A model generated the notes under the pieces. The model was not told where the DNA came from and did no database searches. It worked only from the letters and a program-made list of their open reading frames with translations. From contig NZ_CP126093.1 in NCBI RefSeq assembly GCF_030123065.1, positions 2,298,001-2,362,000 on the forward strand: a stretch of 64,000 nucleotides of DNA. The letters are read 5' to 3'. Below, piece by piece: positions 45,130 through 55,107 of this stretch (positions are counted from its first letter, which is position 1; each line of letters opens with the position of its first letter). This stretch comes from Neobacillus sp. DY30. Its GTDB lineage: Bacteria > Bacillota > Bacilli > Bacillales > Cytobacillaceae. The position numbers were made by a program, and so were the translations under genes.

Positions 45130-46173
45130 ATGATCAAATCGAGATTATTTTGGCCGGTACTTATTCTACTCATTATTCTAGCTATTAATCTACTATTTGA
45201 CCCAGGTTTTTTTCAAATAGAAGTAAAGAACGGTCATCTTACAGGAAGTCTCATTGATATCCTCAATCGCGGAGCACCGCTTATTCTTATTTCACTAGGG
45301 ATGACGCTGGTCATTGCCACAAAAGGAATTGACCTTGGAGTAGGGTCTGTCATTGCCATGTCAGGTGCGATTGCGGCTATGACGGTAGGATCAAGTGCCT
45401 CGAATGATAGTTTGGTTCCATTGTTCACAGGTATTGCTTTTGCCATTGGTTTATCGATGGCTGCAGGTCTTTGGAACGGTCTATTAGTATCGCGATTTGG
45501 GATTCAACCGATTGTGGCGACATTGGTGTTAATGGTAGCAGGGCGTGGTATTGCTCAATTAATAACAAATGGACAAATCACTACGATTTATTATAAACCT
45601 TATTCATTTATCGGCGGAGGCTATTTGTTCGGGATCCCGTTCTCGGTGTATATCGTGGCAGCAGTGTTTTGCTTTACCCTGTTCATGACAAAAAGGACGG
45701 CCATCGGTTTATTTATTCAATCTGTCGGGACCAACCCCGAGGCCAGCCGATTATCAGGGATCAATTCAAAAAACATAATGTTATTAGTCTATTTCTTTTC
45801 TGGCTTTTGTGCCGGTGTTGGCGGTTTAATATTAAGTTCCAACGTTGCGAGTGCGGATGGAAATAATGCGGGATTATGGTATGAGTTGGATGCCATCCTT
45901 GCGGTTGTTATTGGAGGAACATCCTTATTGGGCGGCAGATTTTACTTAATGGGTACCGTGATTGGTGCGTTGATTATTCAAAGTTTGACTACGACTATTT
46001 ATTCTATTGGTATTCCTCCTGAAACAAACCTTTTAGTAAAAGCCATTGTTGTGCTCATCGTATGTTTGCTGCAATCACCAGCCTTTAGGGAAAAAGTATT
46101 GGGGAAATCGAAGAGAAAGTCTTATAACAACATTTCACAAGAAAATAATGAACAAGGAGTGAATCTATCATGA
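45130..46173 (+). CDS. Sugar ABC transporter permease (YtfT-like)
   Basis: A 347-residue permease of the RbsC/YtfT family with about 8-10 helices and the conserved GMTLVIATKGIDLGVGSVIAMSGA and DAILAVVIGGTSLLGGR segments. It overlaps the next gene by 4 nt (ATGA), which indicates translational coupling. With the YjfF-like partner it makes a heterodimeric channel. Confidence 0.93.
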   Translation: MIKSRLFWPVLILLIILAINLLFDPGFFQIEVKNGHLTGSLIDILNRGAPLILISLGMTLVIATKGIDLGVGSVIAMSGAIAAMTVGSSASNDSLVPLFTGIAFAIGLSMAAGLWNGLLVSRFGIQPIVATLVLMVAGRGIAQLITNGQITTIYYKPYSFIGGGYLFGIPFSVYIVAAVFCFTLFMTKRTAIGLFIQSVGTNPEASRLSGINSKNIMLLVYFFSGFCAGVGGLILSSNVASADGNNAGLWYELDAILAVVIGGTSLLGGRFYLMGTVIGALIIQSLTTTIYSIGIPPETNLLVKAIVVLIVCLLQSPAFREKVLGKSKRKSYNNISQENNEQGVNLS

Positions 46174-47168
46174 TCTCTCTAAAGATGAATAAAAAGTTTT
46201 ACCCATTGATAGTCACTCTGAGCTTATTTCTATTCATGTACTTGTACGGTTCTTTCACTTATACGGGTTTTGCATCCCCGCAAGTGTTTCTCAACTTGTT
46301 TATTGATAATGCGTTTTTAATTATTGTGGCGGTTGGAATGACATTTGTCATCCTTTCGGGTGGAATTGATTTGTCTGTGGGTTCTGTCATTGCCTTAACG
46401 AGTATGGTAACAGCAAGCTTACTTCAATCTGGTAATCTATCAGCATGGATTGTCATCCCGATTGCGTTATGTATCGGACCCATCCTTGGTTTTATCATGG
46501 GCTGTCTCATCCATTTTTACAACTTACAACCATTTATCGTGACCCTAGCAGGAATGTTTTTAGCACGGGGATTGAGTTTTGTTATCAGTGTAGAGACGAT
46601 TTCGATTAATGAAGCGTTTTTTCAATTCGCTGCAAATACGAAGATTTTTATCGGTGAATATTTTGTTTCCATAAGTGTATTAATTGCTTTACTGGTGGTT
46701 GTAGCATCCATTTTTATCGCTCATTATACAAAATTTGGCCGTAATGTTTATGCCATTGGCGGGAATGAGCAGTCTGCGATGTTAATGGGACTTCCTGTCG
46801 GGAAGACGAAAATCCTCATTTATACACTCAGTGGATTTTGTTCTTCTCTAGCAGGAGTCGTATTTACTTTTTATATGCTTTCCGGTTATGGCCTCCATGC
46901 TAATGGATTAGAACTCGATGCCATCGCTGCAGTTGTCATTGGGGGAACCCTCTTAACGGGCGGAGCAGGGTACGTTGCGGGAAGCGTGGTCGGTGTCTTG
47001 ATATTAGGCGTGATTCAGACACTCATCGTTTTCGAAGGGACACTAAGTTCTTGGTGGACGAAAATTGCCATCGGTGTATTACTCCTAGTATTCATTTTGT
47101 TCCAGCGTATAAGTGCGCTTAAAGGAGTAGGGAAAAGCAGACCATATCTCAAACATAACTTGTTATAA
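46170..47168 (+). CDS. Sugar ABC transporter permease (YjfF-like)
   Basis: A 332-residue permease of the same family (GMTFVILSGGIDLSVGSVIAL, DAIAAVVIGGTLLTGGAG) that matches the second permease, YjfF, of the E. coli galactofuranose system. The presence of two different permeases, instead of one homodimeric RbsC, supports the YtfQRT-YjfF assignment. The secreted GH43 gene follows 24 nt later, probably in the same operon. Confidence 0.93.
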   Translation: MISLKMNKKFYPLIVTLSLFLFMYLYGSFTYTGFASPQVFLNLFIDNAFLIIVAVGMTFVILSGGIDLSVGSVIALTSMVTASLLQSGNLSAWIVIPIALCIGPILGFIMGCLIHFYNLQPFIVTLAGMFLARGLSFVISVETISINEAFFQFAANTKIFIGEYFVSISVLIALLVVVASIFIAHYTKFGRNVYAIGGNEQSAMLMGLPVGKTKILIYTLSGFCSSLAGVVFTFYMLSGYGLHANGLELDAIAAVVIGGTLLTGGAGYVAGSVVGVLILGVIQTLIVFEGTLSSWWTKIAIGVLLLVFILFQRISALKGVGKSRPYLKHNLL

Positions 47169-47192
47169 AAATTTATTACCAGGGAGACTAAA

Positions 47193-50100
47193 ATGAAAAA
47201 GATGAAAAAATTATCAATCTTTTTAATTGTTTTGATGGTGTTTAATACATTTTCAAGTGTGCTTCCCCAAAAAACATTTGCAGAGGAACCACCCTCACTA
47301 GCAGATGACTTGATTCTTCATTATGATATGAAGACAACCAAACAAGATGGGGAACAAATCATTGTTGAAAATGTTTCGGGCGATGGATTTGACGGTATTT
47401 TTAAAAATCCAAGCAATGGTAAACTCGTAAAAAACGATGAGGTCGGATTTATAAGCTTTAATGGCAGCGGATCGACTTCAAACAGCGGATATATCGAAAT
47501 ACCAAAAGGTGCTGATGGTTCCGATTTATTAAGCGGAAAAGAAGATGTAACCGTTTCCACTCTGATGAATTGGGAAAATGATGGAGCAAACCGCTGGGTA
47601 TTTGGGTTAGGGACCGTCTCCGATGACGCTCAATTTGGAAACAAGTATTTTTTTGTTACACCAAGACATGGATCTGGTAATGTGGCAGCAACCGGGATTT
47701 CAAAGGCAGGATGGAGCAGTGAATCGTTGCATAAAGGATCGGCGGCTATGAACGCTAGAACCTGGGAAATTGCTACTGTTGTGTTCTCCGGAGCTACTGA
47801 TACAATCACTCTCTACGTGAATGGCAAAAAGGTAGTTTCAGGACCAGCAAAGGGAATAAAGCTATCAGAGATCATCGATCCAGCTGCAGCATACTCTGGA
47901 TTTATTGGAAAATCAATCTTTAAAAATGATCCTTTCTTTAAAGGAAGTATTGGCGATTTTCGTGTTTATGGAAAGGCTTTGACAGAACAAGAAGTTGGGA
48001 ATGTGTATAACGTAACGGCACAAAAAATCCAACAAATTAATCAATTATTAATCATGGAAGCACAAGATTCTCTTACGATTGCAGACTATTTAGGTAAAAA
48101 AAATACTAGTGTCGATACGATAACAGAGAATTTATCCCTACCAACAGCAGGAAAAAACGGAGTAGAGATAGCATGGACTTCAAGTAACCCAGAAGTTATT
48201 GCAAATGACGGTACTGTAACCCGTCCGGCAGTTGATTCTAAAGATGCAATAGTGGAACTTACTGCTAATCTAGCATATGAAGGACTAACCTCTAGTAAAA
48301 CATTTAAGGTAACAGTATTAAAGCAATATACAGATCAGCAGAAAGTAGATTTAGATGCTGCTAGTCTATCGATCCATAATTCAGATAAGGTAAAAGGGAA
48401 TATCACTCTCCCTATTTCAGGTGAAGAAGGTTCAACAATTAGCTGGGAAAGCTCACACCCAGAAATCATTAAGGGATCGGTTGAAGCGGGAGACGTTGTC
48501 TCAAAACTTGGCCAGGTTACACGTCCGAATGCAGATACAAACGTTACGTTAAAAGCAACAGTTTCAAAAGGTGAAGCCTCGAAAACTGTTACCTTCGAAT
48601 TAATTGTAATCAAAAAGCCGGAAAAGAAAGAATACGACGCATACTTCTTCTCCTATTTTACCGGTGAGTATGAAGGCGGAGAAGAAATTTCATTTGCGAC
48701 TGCGGAAGATCCATTAAAGTGGAGAGCGTTAAATAATGGAGAATCGATTATCCAGTCAACAATGGGTGAAAAGGGATTACGTGATCCATTCATCATTCGT
48801 TCACCAGAAGGCGATAAATTCTATATGCTGGCAACTGACTTGAAAATGGGGGAAAGTACGAACTTTGATCAAGCCCAAATTACAGGAAGTCACAGCATGA
48901 TGATTTGGGAATCAGATGATCTTGTAAATTGGAGCGAACAAAGAATGGTAGAGGTGGCGCCGAAAACAGGGGGAAACACCTGGGCCCCGGAAGCATTTTA
49001 TAATGAAAAAACGGGAGAATACGTGGTATTCTGGGCGTCATCGATGAAGGATGCAGAAACATACGGCAGTTATCCAAACGGCAGACCATCCGGTCAATAC
49101 AACGTCATGTATTATGCGACCACAAGAGACTTCTATACATTCTCTGAACCTAAAGTGTTTATTGATGAAAGTTTCCCAACGATCGATACAAGCTTTGTGG
49201 AGAATGAAGGAACACTTTATCGTTTGACGAAATCTGAAGTGAATTACAAAGTCTATTACGAAAAAACAAATGATATTTTCTATGATAAAGATGGAATTAC
49301 TGAAAATGGCTACCAGTACGACCTGATTGCCGGTACAAAAGATGGAAATCGAGGGCTAATTGGTCTGAACGGAAATAACGAGGGGCAGCTGGTTTTCAAA
49401 GATATCCATGAAGATAAATGGTGGATGTTTTTAGATTCTTGGCCATATCATGTTCGGTGGTCAACGAATTTAGAAGATGGAAGTCAGTTTGTTAATAATG
49501 TTCTTCCTTCATCTGAATATGCTTTGCCTCCGGGACCTCGTCACGGAACGGTAATTCCGATTACACGTGAAGAATATAACGCGCTGCAAGAAAAATATGG
49601 CAAGCCAGGTCCTGAAAAATCAGAAAAACCGGTCGTTCACTATACATTTGATCCGGAAGATATGGAGGGAACTACGGTTAAAGATGTATCCAACAATGGT
49701 TTCAATGCAAAATTAGTCGGTGGTGCTGTCGTAGATACTAAAGAGGCAATTGGAAATTCTACTGGTTCCGTTGCTCTTGATGGATCAACAGGTTATGTTG
49801 AATTACCAAAAAATTTAATTAAAGAATTAAACCTAGAAAGTATGACGATGTCAACATGGGTAAATGTAAAGGGGAATCAAGCAAATCAGCGGATTTTTGA
49901 TTTCTCTTCTGACACAGGAAGAATTGTAAATCGAAATACGATGTATTTAAGCACTCAAGGGGATTCAGGAAACTTGGAATTCGCGATTGTTACACCATTT
50001 ACTGAAAAGTTTGGCAATCAAAATTCTCTTTTAGGCAGCAACTACAAATATGCGGTAAGAGCACCAATGATGGCGGATAAGTCATGGCAGCATGTAGCGG

Positions 50101-53100
50101 TTACAATTGAAGAATATGATGCTGTTGTCTATGTAAATGGTAAAGAGGTAGCCAGAAGTTCAACCTATAATGTTGAGCCAAGGATGCTTTTAGAAACGAC
50201 CATGAACTATTTAGGTAAGTCTAGCAACAATTCACATAGTTTATTTAATGGTAAGTTTGATGAGTTTAAAATTTATAACCGTGCTTTATCTGCAGAAGAA
50301 ATTGCGAACCTTGCCGATGAAGAAGTTCCTGCTCCTCCGGTTGAAGAGCCAAAAGGAGCTGAATTAATTCTCGATTACGATATGAAAAATATCGAGGGAA
50401 CTACTGTAATAGACAATACAGGAAAGTTTAATGGAACACTTGTGAATCCACAAAACGCTCAAGTATTAAATGGTGAAAATGTAGGTTCCGTCAGCTTCCA
50501 AGGCGGATCGGTCAGCTCTTATATTGAAATGCCTAAGGGTGTACTAGACGGATTGGAAAGTGTAACGGTTTCTTCATTAGTAAATTGGGACGGCAATCGT
50601 GAGGCAGAATGGATATTTGCATTAGGGCAGGATAGCAATAAATATCTCTTCGCCACCCCAAGCCGCAATTCCGGAGACCGCTCCGCTCGAGTTGGACTAG
50701 GAATTACTAGCTGGCAGAATGAAGCAGGAGCCAATGCGACAACAGGTAAATTAGAAGCAGATAAATGGAGATTAGTAACCGCGGTTATGTCTGGGGAAAA
50801 GAAAAAAATCACCTTGTATATAGATGGAGTTGAAGTAGGCTCTGGTCCAACAAATGGCTATACATTAGCTCAAATTAACAATCTAAATGGCAGAAGCGGT
50901 TATATTGCCAGATCATTCTATTCCGGGGATCCATATTTCGGCGGGATGGTTGCTGATTTTGAGGTTTATAACGGAGCTTTATCTCCAGAAGAGATTTTAA
51001 CATTAAAGGATAAAGCAGCAGAAAAATTGGAGGCCATGGACGGATTAATTCTTGAGAATGCAGCCGGGCAATTAGATTATGCTGATTTTCTCAATAAAAA
51101 CACAAACAAGGATGAAATCTTGACTGATTTAAAGTTCCCTGAAGTGGGCACAAATGGAACCACGATTACGTGGGCATCGCAAAATAACGAGGTCATTACC
51201 AATAATGGTGAGGTAAAGAGACCGACCTTTGAAGAAGGAAACAAACAGGTTGTGATTATTGCTACGATCTCGGACGGCAAAAATACCATTACGAAGGAAT
51301 TTACGGTAACGGTATTAAGTAAGTTGAAAGATTCTGTTGCAGTCAGAAAAGATGCGGAAGCATTAACCGTTTATAATATTAACGACGTTCGAGGAAATTT
51401 AACCTTGCCGAAAAAAGGGGAAAATGGTTCTATCATAACCTGGAAGTCAGCTGACTCTTCGATTATTACACCAAGTGGAGAAGTAACTCGTCCAAAACAT
51501 GGGAATGGTGATGTGACGGTTAAGTTGACAGCTTCAATTCGACTCAATCATGAAGTTATTACAAAGGCATTTTTGGCCAATGTGAAAGAAATGCCTCAAA
51601 AACAAGACTATGAAGGTTATGTTTTCAGTTATTTTACAGGTGAAGGCCAGGCAAATGGTGAGCAGATTTACTTTGCTCTTAGCGAAGGAAATGATCCGCT
51701 GCATTGGAAAGAATTAAACAATGCACAGCCATCGATTACATCTGAACTCGGTGAAAAGGGCCTACGTGATCCGTTTATTATTCGCTCACCAGAAGGGGAT
51801 AAGTTTTACCTTATTGCCACAGATTTAAAAATCTATGGAAATGGCAATTGGGACAGAGCACAAAGAGCAGGAAGCAAATCGATTATGGTATGGGAATCAA
51901 CCGATTTGGTTAACTGGTCAGACCAAAGAATGGTAGAAGTTTCTCCTGAATCAGCTGGAAATACGTGGGCGCCTGAAGTTATGTATGACGATACAACAGG
52001 GGAGTATATTGTATTCTGGGCATCTAAACTGTACGATAACGAAGAACATAGCGGTTCAAGCCATCAGCGCATGATGTACGCGAAGACGAGAGATTTCTAT
52101 ACGTTTACAGAACCGGAAGTATATATTGATTACGGTTATTCGATTATTGATACAACTATGATTGAACATGAGGGAAAAGTCTATCGTTTTACAAAGGATG
52201 AAAGAGGTAATTCAGCCTCCACACCAAATGGTAAGTTTATTTTCCAAGAGGTTGGTGATTCTGTTTTAGATCCAAACTTCACTCTAATTAAAGAAGGAAT
52301 TGGAAAAGGAGTCATTGGTCAAGGAGAAGGAGCCACTGTATTTAAATCAAACACGGAAGAAAAATGGTATATGTTTATCGATGAATTCGGCGGCAGAGGG
52401 TATGTACCGTTTGAAACCACTGATTTACAATCAGGTGAATGGAAGCTGTCTGAAAACTATGATTTACCTGGACGTCCGCGTCACGGTACAGTCTTACCGG
52501 TTACAAAAGCAGAATATAATGCATTACTTGCTAATGCACCTGCTGTTAAAGTACCAGACTCTGAACAAAAGGTTTCAGGGATTAGTATCGACAAAGAAAA
52601 ATTGGATGTCGTAGAAGGAAATTCTGAACAAATCAAAGCAACCGTTACACCTGAGCAAGCAGTTAACAAAGGTGTTGTTTGGTCCAGCAGTAATGAAGCC
52701 GTTGCGGAAGTCGATGAAAATGGTGTGATGACAGCCAAGAAAGAAGGTAAAGTATTGATTACGGCTGCAACCGTGGAAGGTGGTTTTATAGCTGTCAGTG
52801 AGGTAACCGTTATCGATGATTCCACTCCGCCAGTGATTACCATAACTGGAAATTTGGAAACCTATTCTGTTGATTCTATGGTGGAAATTACTTGCAGCGC
52901 GGCAGATGAGTTATCCGGTATTGCTTCTGCAAAATGTCCAAATGTGGAAGGACCAGCCTACAACTTTAAAATAGGTGTTAATACATTCACTGCGTCAGCT
53001 ATAGATAAAGCTGGGAACACGGTGGAAGTGGAGTTTCAATTTACTGTCACCTTAGATTTGGATAGTTTAAGCAGATTGACAGAATCATTTGTGACGAATG

Positions 53101-53285
53101 AAGGAATCTCCAATGGACTAACGAGCAAGCTTCAAGCAGCAAAAGAATCTTCTGTCAAAGGCAATGAAGAAGCTATGGCTGGTCAGCTAACATCCTATGA
53201 AAATCAATTAATAGCACAAAGAGGTAAGTCTATAACTGAACAAAATGCGGATATCTTACTTTCTTTCGTTCAACATCTTAAATAA
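47193..53285 (+). CDS. Secreted multidomain protein with two GH43 domains, LamG, Ig-like and FIMAH modules
   Basis: A 2030-residue exported enzyme. Order: signal peptide (about 1-30); LamG (about 38-275); two bacterial-adhesin-type Ig domains (about 285-470); GH43 domain 1 (about 480-800; Asp531, Glu600, Asp665 in LRDPF, WAPE, TIDTS); LamG (about 810-1040); LamG (about 1050-1275); two Ig domains (about 1285-1465); GH43 domain 2 (about 1470-1785; Asp1526, Glu1595, Asp1653); Big_2 (about 1797-1875); another Ig-like domain (about 1880-1955); C-terminal FIMAH (about 1957-2030). The LamG-Ig-Ig-GH43 block is duplicated, and both copies keep the catalytic residues. No cell-wall anchor is seen. Its place beside a furanose importer suggests arabinan, arabinoxylan or galactofuranan cleavage. 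Confidence 0.88.
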   Translation: MKKMKKLSIFLIVLMVFNTFSSVLPQKTFAEEPPSLADDLILHYDMKTTKQDGEQIIVENVSGDGFDGIFKNPSNGKLVKNDEVGFISFNGSGSTSNSGYIEIPKGADGSDLLSGKEDVTVSTLMNWENDGANRWVFGLGTVSDDAQFGNKYFFVTPRHGSGNVAATGISKAGWSSESLHKGSAAMNARTWEIATVVFSGATDTITLYVNGKKVVSGPAKGIKLSEIIDPAAAYSGFIGKSIFKNDPFFKGSIGDFRVYGKALTEQEVGNVYNVTAQKIQQINQLLIMEAQDSLTIADYLGKKNTSVDTITENLSLPTAGKNGVEIAWTSSNPEVIANDGTVTRPAVDSKDAIVELTANLAYEGLTSSKTFKVTVLKQYTDQQKVDLDAASLSIHNSDKVKGNITLPISGEEGSTISWESSHPEIIKGSVEAGDVVSKLGQVTRPNADTNVTLKATVSKGEASKTVTFELIVIKKPEKKEYDAYFFSYFTGEYEGGEEISFATAEDPLKWRALNNGESIIQSTMGEKGLRDPFIIRSPEGDKFYMLATDLKMGESTNFDQAQITGSHSMMIWESDDLVNWSEQRMVEVAPKTGGNTWAPEAFYNEKTGEYVVFWASSMKDAETYGSYPNGRPSGQYNVMYYATTRDFYTFSEPKVFIDESFPTIDTSFVENEGTLYRLTKSEVNYKVYYEKTNDIFYDKDGITENGYQYDLIAGTKDGNRGLIGLNGNNEGQLVFKDIHEDKWWMFLDSWPYHVRWSTNLEDGSQFVNNVLPSSEYALPPGPRHGTVIPITREEYNALQEKYGKPGPEKSEKPVVHYTFDPEDMEGTTVKDVSNNGFNAKLVGGAVVDTKEAIGNSTGSVALDGSTGYVELPKNLIKELNLESMTMSTWVNVKGNQANQRIFDFSSDTGRIVNRNTMYLSTQGDSGNLEFAIVTPFTEKFGNQNSLLGSNYKYAVRAPMMADKSWQHVAVTIEEYDAVVYVNGKEVARSSTYNVEPRMLLETTMNYLGKSSNNSHSLFNGKFDEFKIYNRALSAEEIANLADEEVPAPPVEEPKGAELILDYDMKNIEGTTVIDNTGKFNGTLVNPQNAQVLNGENVGSVSFQGGSVSSYIEMPKGVLDGLESVTVSSLVNWDGNREAEWIFALGQDSNKYLFATPSRNSGDRSARVGLGITSWQNEAGANATTGKLEADKWRLVTAVMSGEKKKITLYIDGVEVGSGPTNGYTLAQINNLNGRSGYIARSFYSGDPYFGGMVADFEVYNGALSPEEILTLKDKAAEKLEAMDGLILENAAGQLDYADFLNKNTNKDEILTDLKFPEVGTNGTTITWASQNNEVITNNGEVKRPTFEEGNKQVVIIATISDGKNTITKEFTVTVLSKLKDSVAVRKDAEALTVYNINDVRGNLTLPKKGENGSIITWKSADSSIITPSGEVTRPKHGNGDVTVKLTASIRLNHEVITKAFLANVKEMPQKQDYEGYVFSYFTGEGQANGEQIYFALSEGNDPLHWKELNNAQPSITSELGEKGLRDPFIIRSPEGDKFYLIATDLKIYGNGNWDRAQRAGSKSIMVWESTDLVNWSDQRMVEVSPESAGNTWAPEVMYDDTTGEYIVFWASKLYDNEEHSGSSHQRMMYAKTRDFYTFTEPEVYIDYGYSIIDTTMIEHEGKVYRFTKDERGNSASTPNGKFIFQEVGDSVLDPNFTLIKEGIGKGVIGQGEGATVFKSNTEEKWYMFIDEFGGRGYVPFETTDLQSGEWKLSENYDLPGRPRHGTVLPVTKAEYNALLANAPAVKVPDSEQKVSGISIDKEKLDVVEGNSEQIKATVTPEQAVNKGVVWSSSNEAVAEVDENGVMTAKKEGKVLITAATVEGGFIAVSEVTVIDDSTPPVITITGNLETYSVDSMVEITCSAADELSGIASAKCPNVEGPAYNFKIGVNTFTASAIDKAGNTVEVEFQFTVTLDLDSLSRLTESFVTNEGISNGLTSKLQAAKESSVKGNEEAMAGQLTSYENQLIAQRGKSITEQNADILLSFVQHLK

Positions 53286-53300
53286 TAAAGTAGATTCCTT

Positions 53301-53343
53301 AGAACCTTAGCCCTTGACTCTATAGGGCTAAGGTTCTTTATTT
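53301..53343 (+). terminator. Strong terminator after the GH43 multidomain gene
   Basis: Perfect 14-bp arms AGAACCTTAGCCCT and AGGGCTAAGGTTCT around a 9-nt loop, followed by TTATTT. Confidence 0.88.
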
Positions 53344-53445
53344 GCATATGGATTATAGGTATGACACCATGTAGTAGACCGCATTAGATACGGTCAATTG
53401 GTGAAAATTCAAAGAGAATATACTTACTGAAAATGAGGGATGGTC

Positions 53446-54072
53446 TTGAACAAGGTAAATAACATTTATTGTGTTGGTCGAAACTACGCAGCACATGCCA
53501 AGGAACTACAAAATGAAGTACCCACTTCTCCCATGCTATTTTCTAAACCTACCCATGCCTTGGCAAAAGCTGCTGGTCGGGAAGTTTCACTCTCTGGCAA
53601 TCGTGGATCTATTCATTTTGAAACGGAAATTGTCATTAGAATAGGTAAACCATATGAACAGGGGATAAAACTAGAGGATATAATAGACAGTTTTACGATT
53701 GGCATTGATTTCACGCTAAGGGATGTCCAAAATGAACTCAAGAAAAAAGGACATCCATGGCTGTTAGCAAAAGGGTTTCCTAACTCAGCCATTGTCAGCA
53801 AGTTTATTCCCTTTCCTGGGATAGAGGAAATGAAGAAGATTGACTTCATTCTTCAAAAAAACGGGGAGACTGTGCAGCAAGGCAATATCAAAAATATGCT
53901 TTTTGATTTACAGACAATTATCGACTTTACAGCCCTAAACTTTGGATTAGGTGAGGGAGATCTAATTTATACGGGAACTCCTGAAGGTGTTGGCCCCGTA
54001 AATGACATGGATCATCTAACTTTATTTTGGGGAAATTCCGTTCTAGGTGAATGTTTTATTAAGTTAGAATAA
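53446..54072 (+). CDS. Fumarylacetoacetate hydrolase-family protein
   Basis: A protein of about 208 residues covering the FAH C-terminal fold alone: IYCVGRNYAAHAKEL, LFSKPTHAL, a metal-binding HFETEIVIRIG segment and DFTLRDVQNELKKKGHPW. Short members of this type (YcgM/FAHD1-like) hydrolyse or decarboxylate acylpyruvates or related diketo acids using a divalent metal. Starts at ATG 53440 and TTG 53446 are both possible; GAGGGA is better spaced to the TTG. It is a single-gene unit. The substrate cannot be decided. Confidence 0.83.
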   Translation: MNKVNNIYCVGRNYAAHAKELQNEVPTSPMLFSKPTHALAKAAGREVSLSGNRGSIHFETEIVIRIGKPYEQGIKLEDIIDSFTIGIDFTLRDVQNELKKKGHPWLLAKGFPNSAIVSKFIPFPGIEEMKKIDFILQKNGETVQQGNIKNMLFDLQTIIDFTALNFGLGEGDLIYTGTPEGVGPVNDMDHLTLFWGNSVLGECFIKLE

Positions 54073-54082
54073 AAAACTATGC

Positions 54083-54119
54083 AACAGGCTCTTGAAATAA
54101 TCCCTAAGGCCTGTTTCTT
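54083..54119. terminator. Weak hairpin terminator between convergent genes
   Basis: ACAGGC and GCCTGT close a stem with a long loop, followed by TTCTTA. Confidence 0.5.
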
Positions 54120-54142
54120 ATGTATTACTAACAGAATCGCCC

Positions 54143-55042
54143 TTAAACATCGTTTCTTTCAATAAAACTGAGAATATCATCTAGTGGATGATAGAGTTTT
54201 TCTGTTGTGACCGGATTAAACAAATCCCCCATTTTTTCTATCCTATTCTTGATATTTAGTATAGTAAAGTCTGTCGGCTTAATACCTGTTTCTACCTCTT
54301 CCCAAGTTAGAGGAGTAGCTATGGTTGGATTTGATTTGGCTCTAGCAGTGTAAACCACTGGCATCGTCCGTCCTTTCCATAGCTGCAAATAATCAAAATA
54401 AAGTTTATTTCCTCGCTTCGAAACGACACGTTCAAGGGTTATGTGCTGCGGCATTTGCTCAGCAAAATACTGAGCAATAAAGGTATTTATTTTTCTGGTT
54501 TGTTCAAATGTATAATTGGGCTGAATTGGCACAAATACTTGCATACCGGATGACCCTGATGTACGAGGAACCGAGGTTAAACCAAGTGATTCCAAAAGTT
54601 GCTTTAACTTAATTGCTACCTCTAACACAATATCAAAGCTATTATCCTCGGGAGGATCTAAATCGAATACCATTTCCAGCGGATAATCGGTTTTATCGTG
54701 ACGATCAAATGGAACATGAAATTCAATACCACCATAGTTTGCAGCCCAGACTAAGGTGGCGCGATTATTTAACAATATTCGCTCCTTCTGTTTATAGAGT
54801 GTATGGCTAACCCATGCTGGCGCCGTCTGAGGAAGTGATCTTTTTTCAATTTTTTTGCCATGTATTCCGTTAGGATAAACCCAAATCATTAATAATCGTT
54901 CTTTAGCATGCTGGATTAGATAAAATGAAACATCTAGCAAATACTGAATGTAATCCATTTTTGTAATGCCTTGATTTTCCCAAATAACCTTCTCAGGATG
55001 CGTAATTTCAATATGATGCCCATCAACCTCTATTTCTCCCAC
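54143..55042 (-). CDS. LigD-type DNA polymerase/primase domain protein
   Basis: A 299-residue stand-alone copy of the archaeo-eukaryotic primase-type polymerase domain of DNA ligase D, used in bacterial non-homologous end joining. The N-terminal ITHPEKVIWENQGITKMDYIQYL and VFDLDPP motif (catalytic aspartates) match, as do SGSSGMQVFVPI and KRGNKLYFDYLQ. In B. subtilis LigD the polymerase is fused to the ligase; here they are separate, divergent genes (the ligase starts 66 bp away). No Ku gene is in the window. The usual FFQK-like loop reads IEKRS, a minor variation. Confidence 0.88.
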   Translation of the reverse strand: MGEIEVDGHHIEITHPEKVIWENQGITKMDYIQYLLDVSFYLIQHAKERLLMIWVYPNGIHGKKIEKRSLPQTAPAWVSHTLYKQKERILLNNRATLVWAANYGGIEFHVPFDRHDKTDYPLEMVFDLDPPEDNSFDIVLEVAIKLKQLLESLGLTSVPRTSGSSGMQVFVPIQPNYTFEQTRKINTFIAQYFAEQMPQHITLERVVSKRGNKLYFDYLQLWKGRTMPVVYTARAKSNPTIATPLTWEEVETGIKPTDFTILNIKNRIEKMGDLFNPVTTEKLYHPLDDILSFIERNDV

Positions 55043-55107
55043 ACGTAAAACCCCCTGTTCTACTCTATATTTTCAGTGATTATGGTTAAAACTATGTATT
55101 ATTTACA

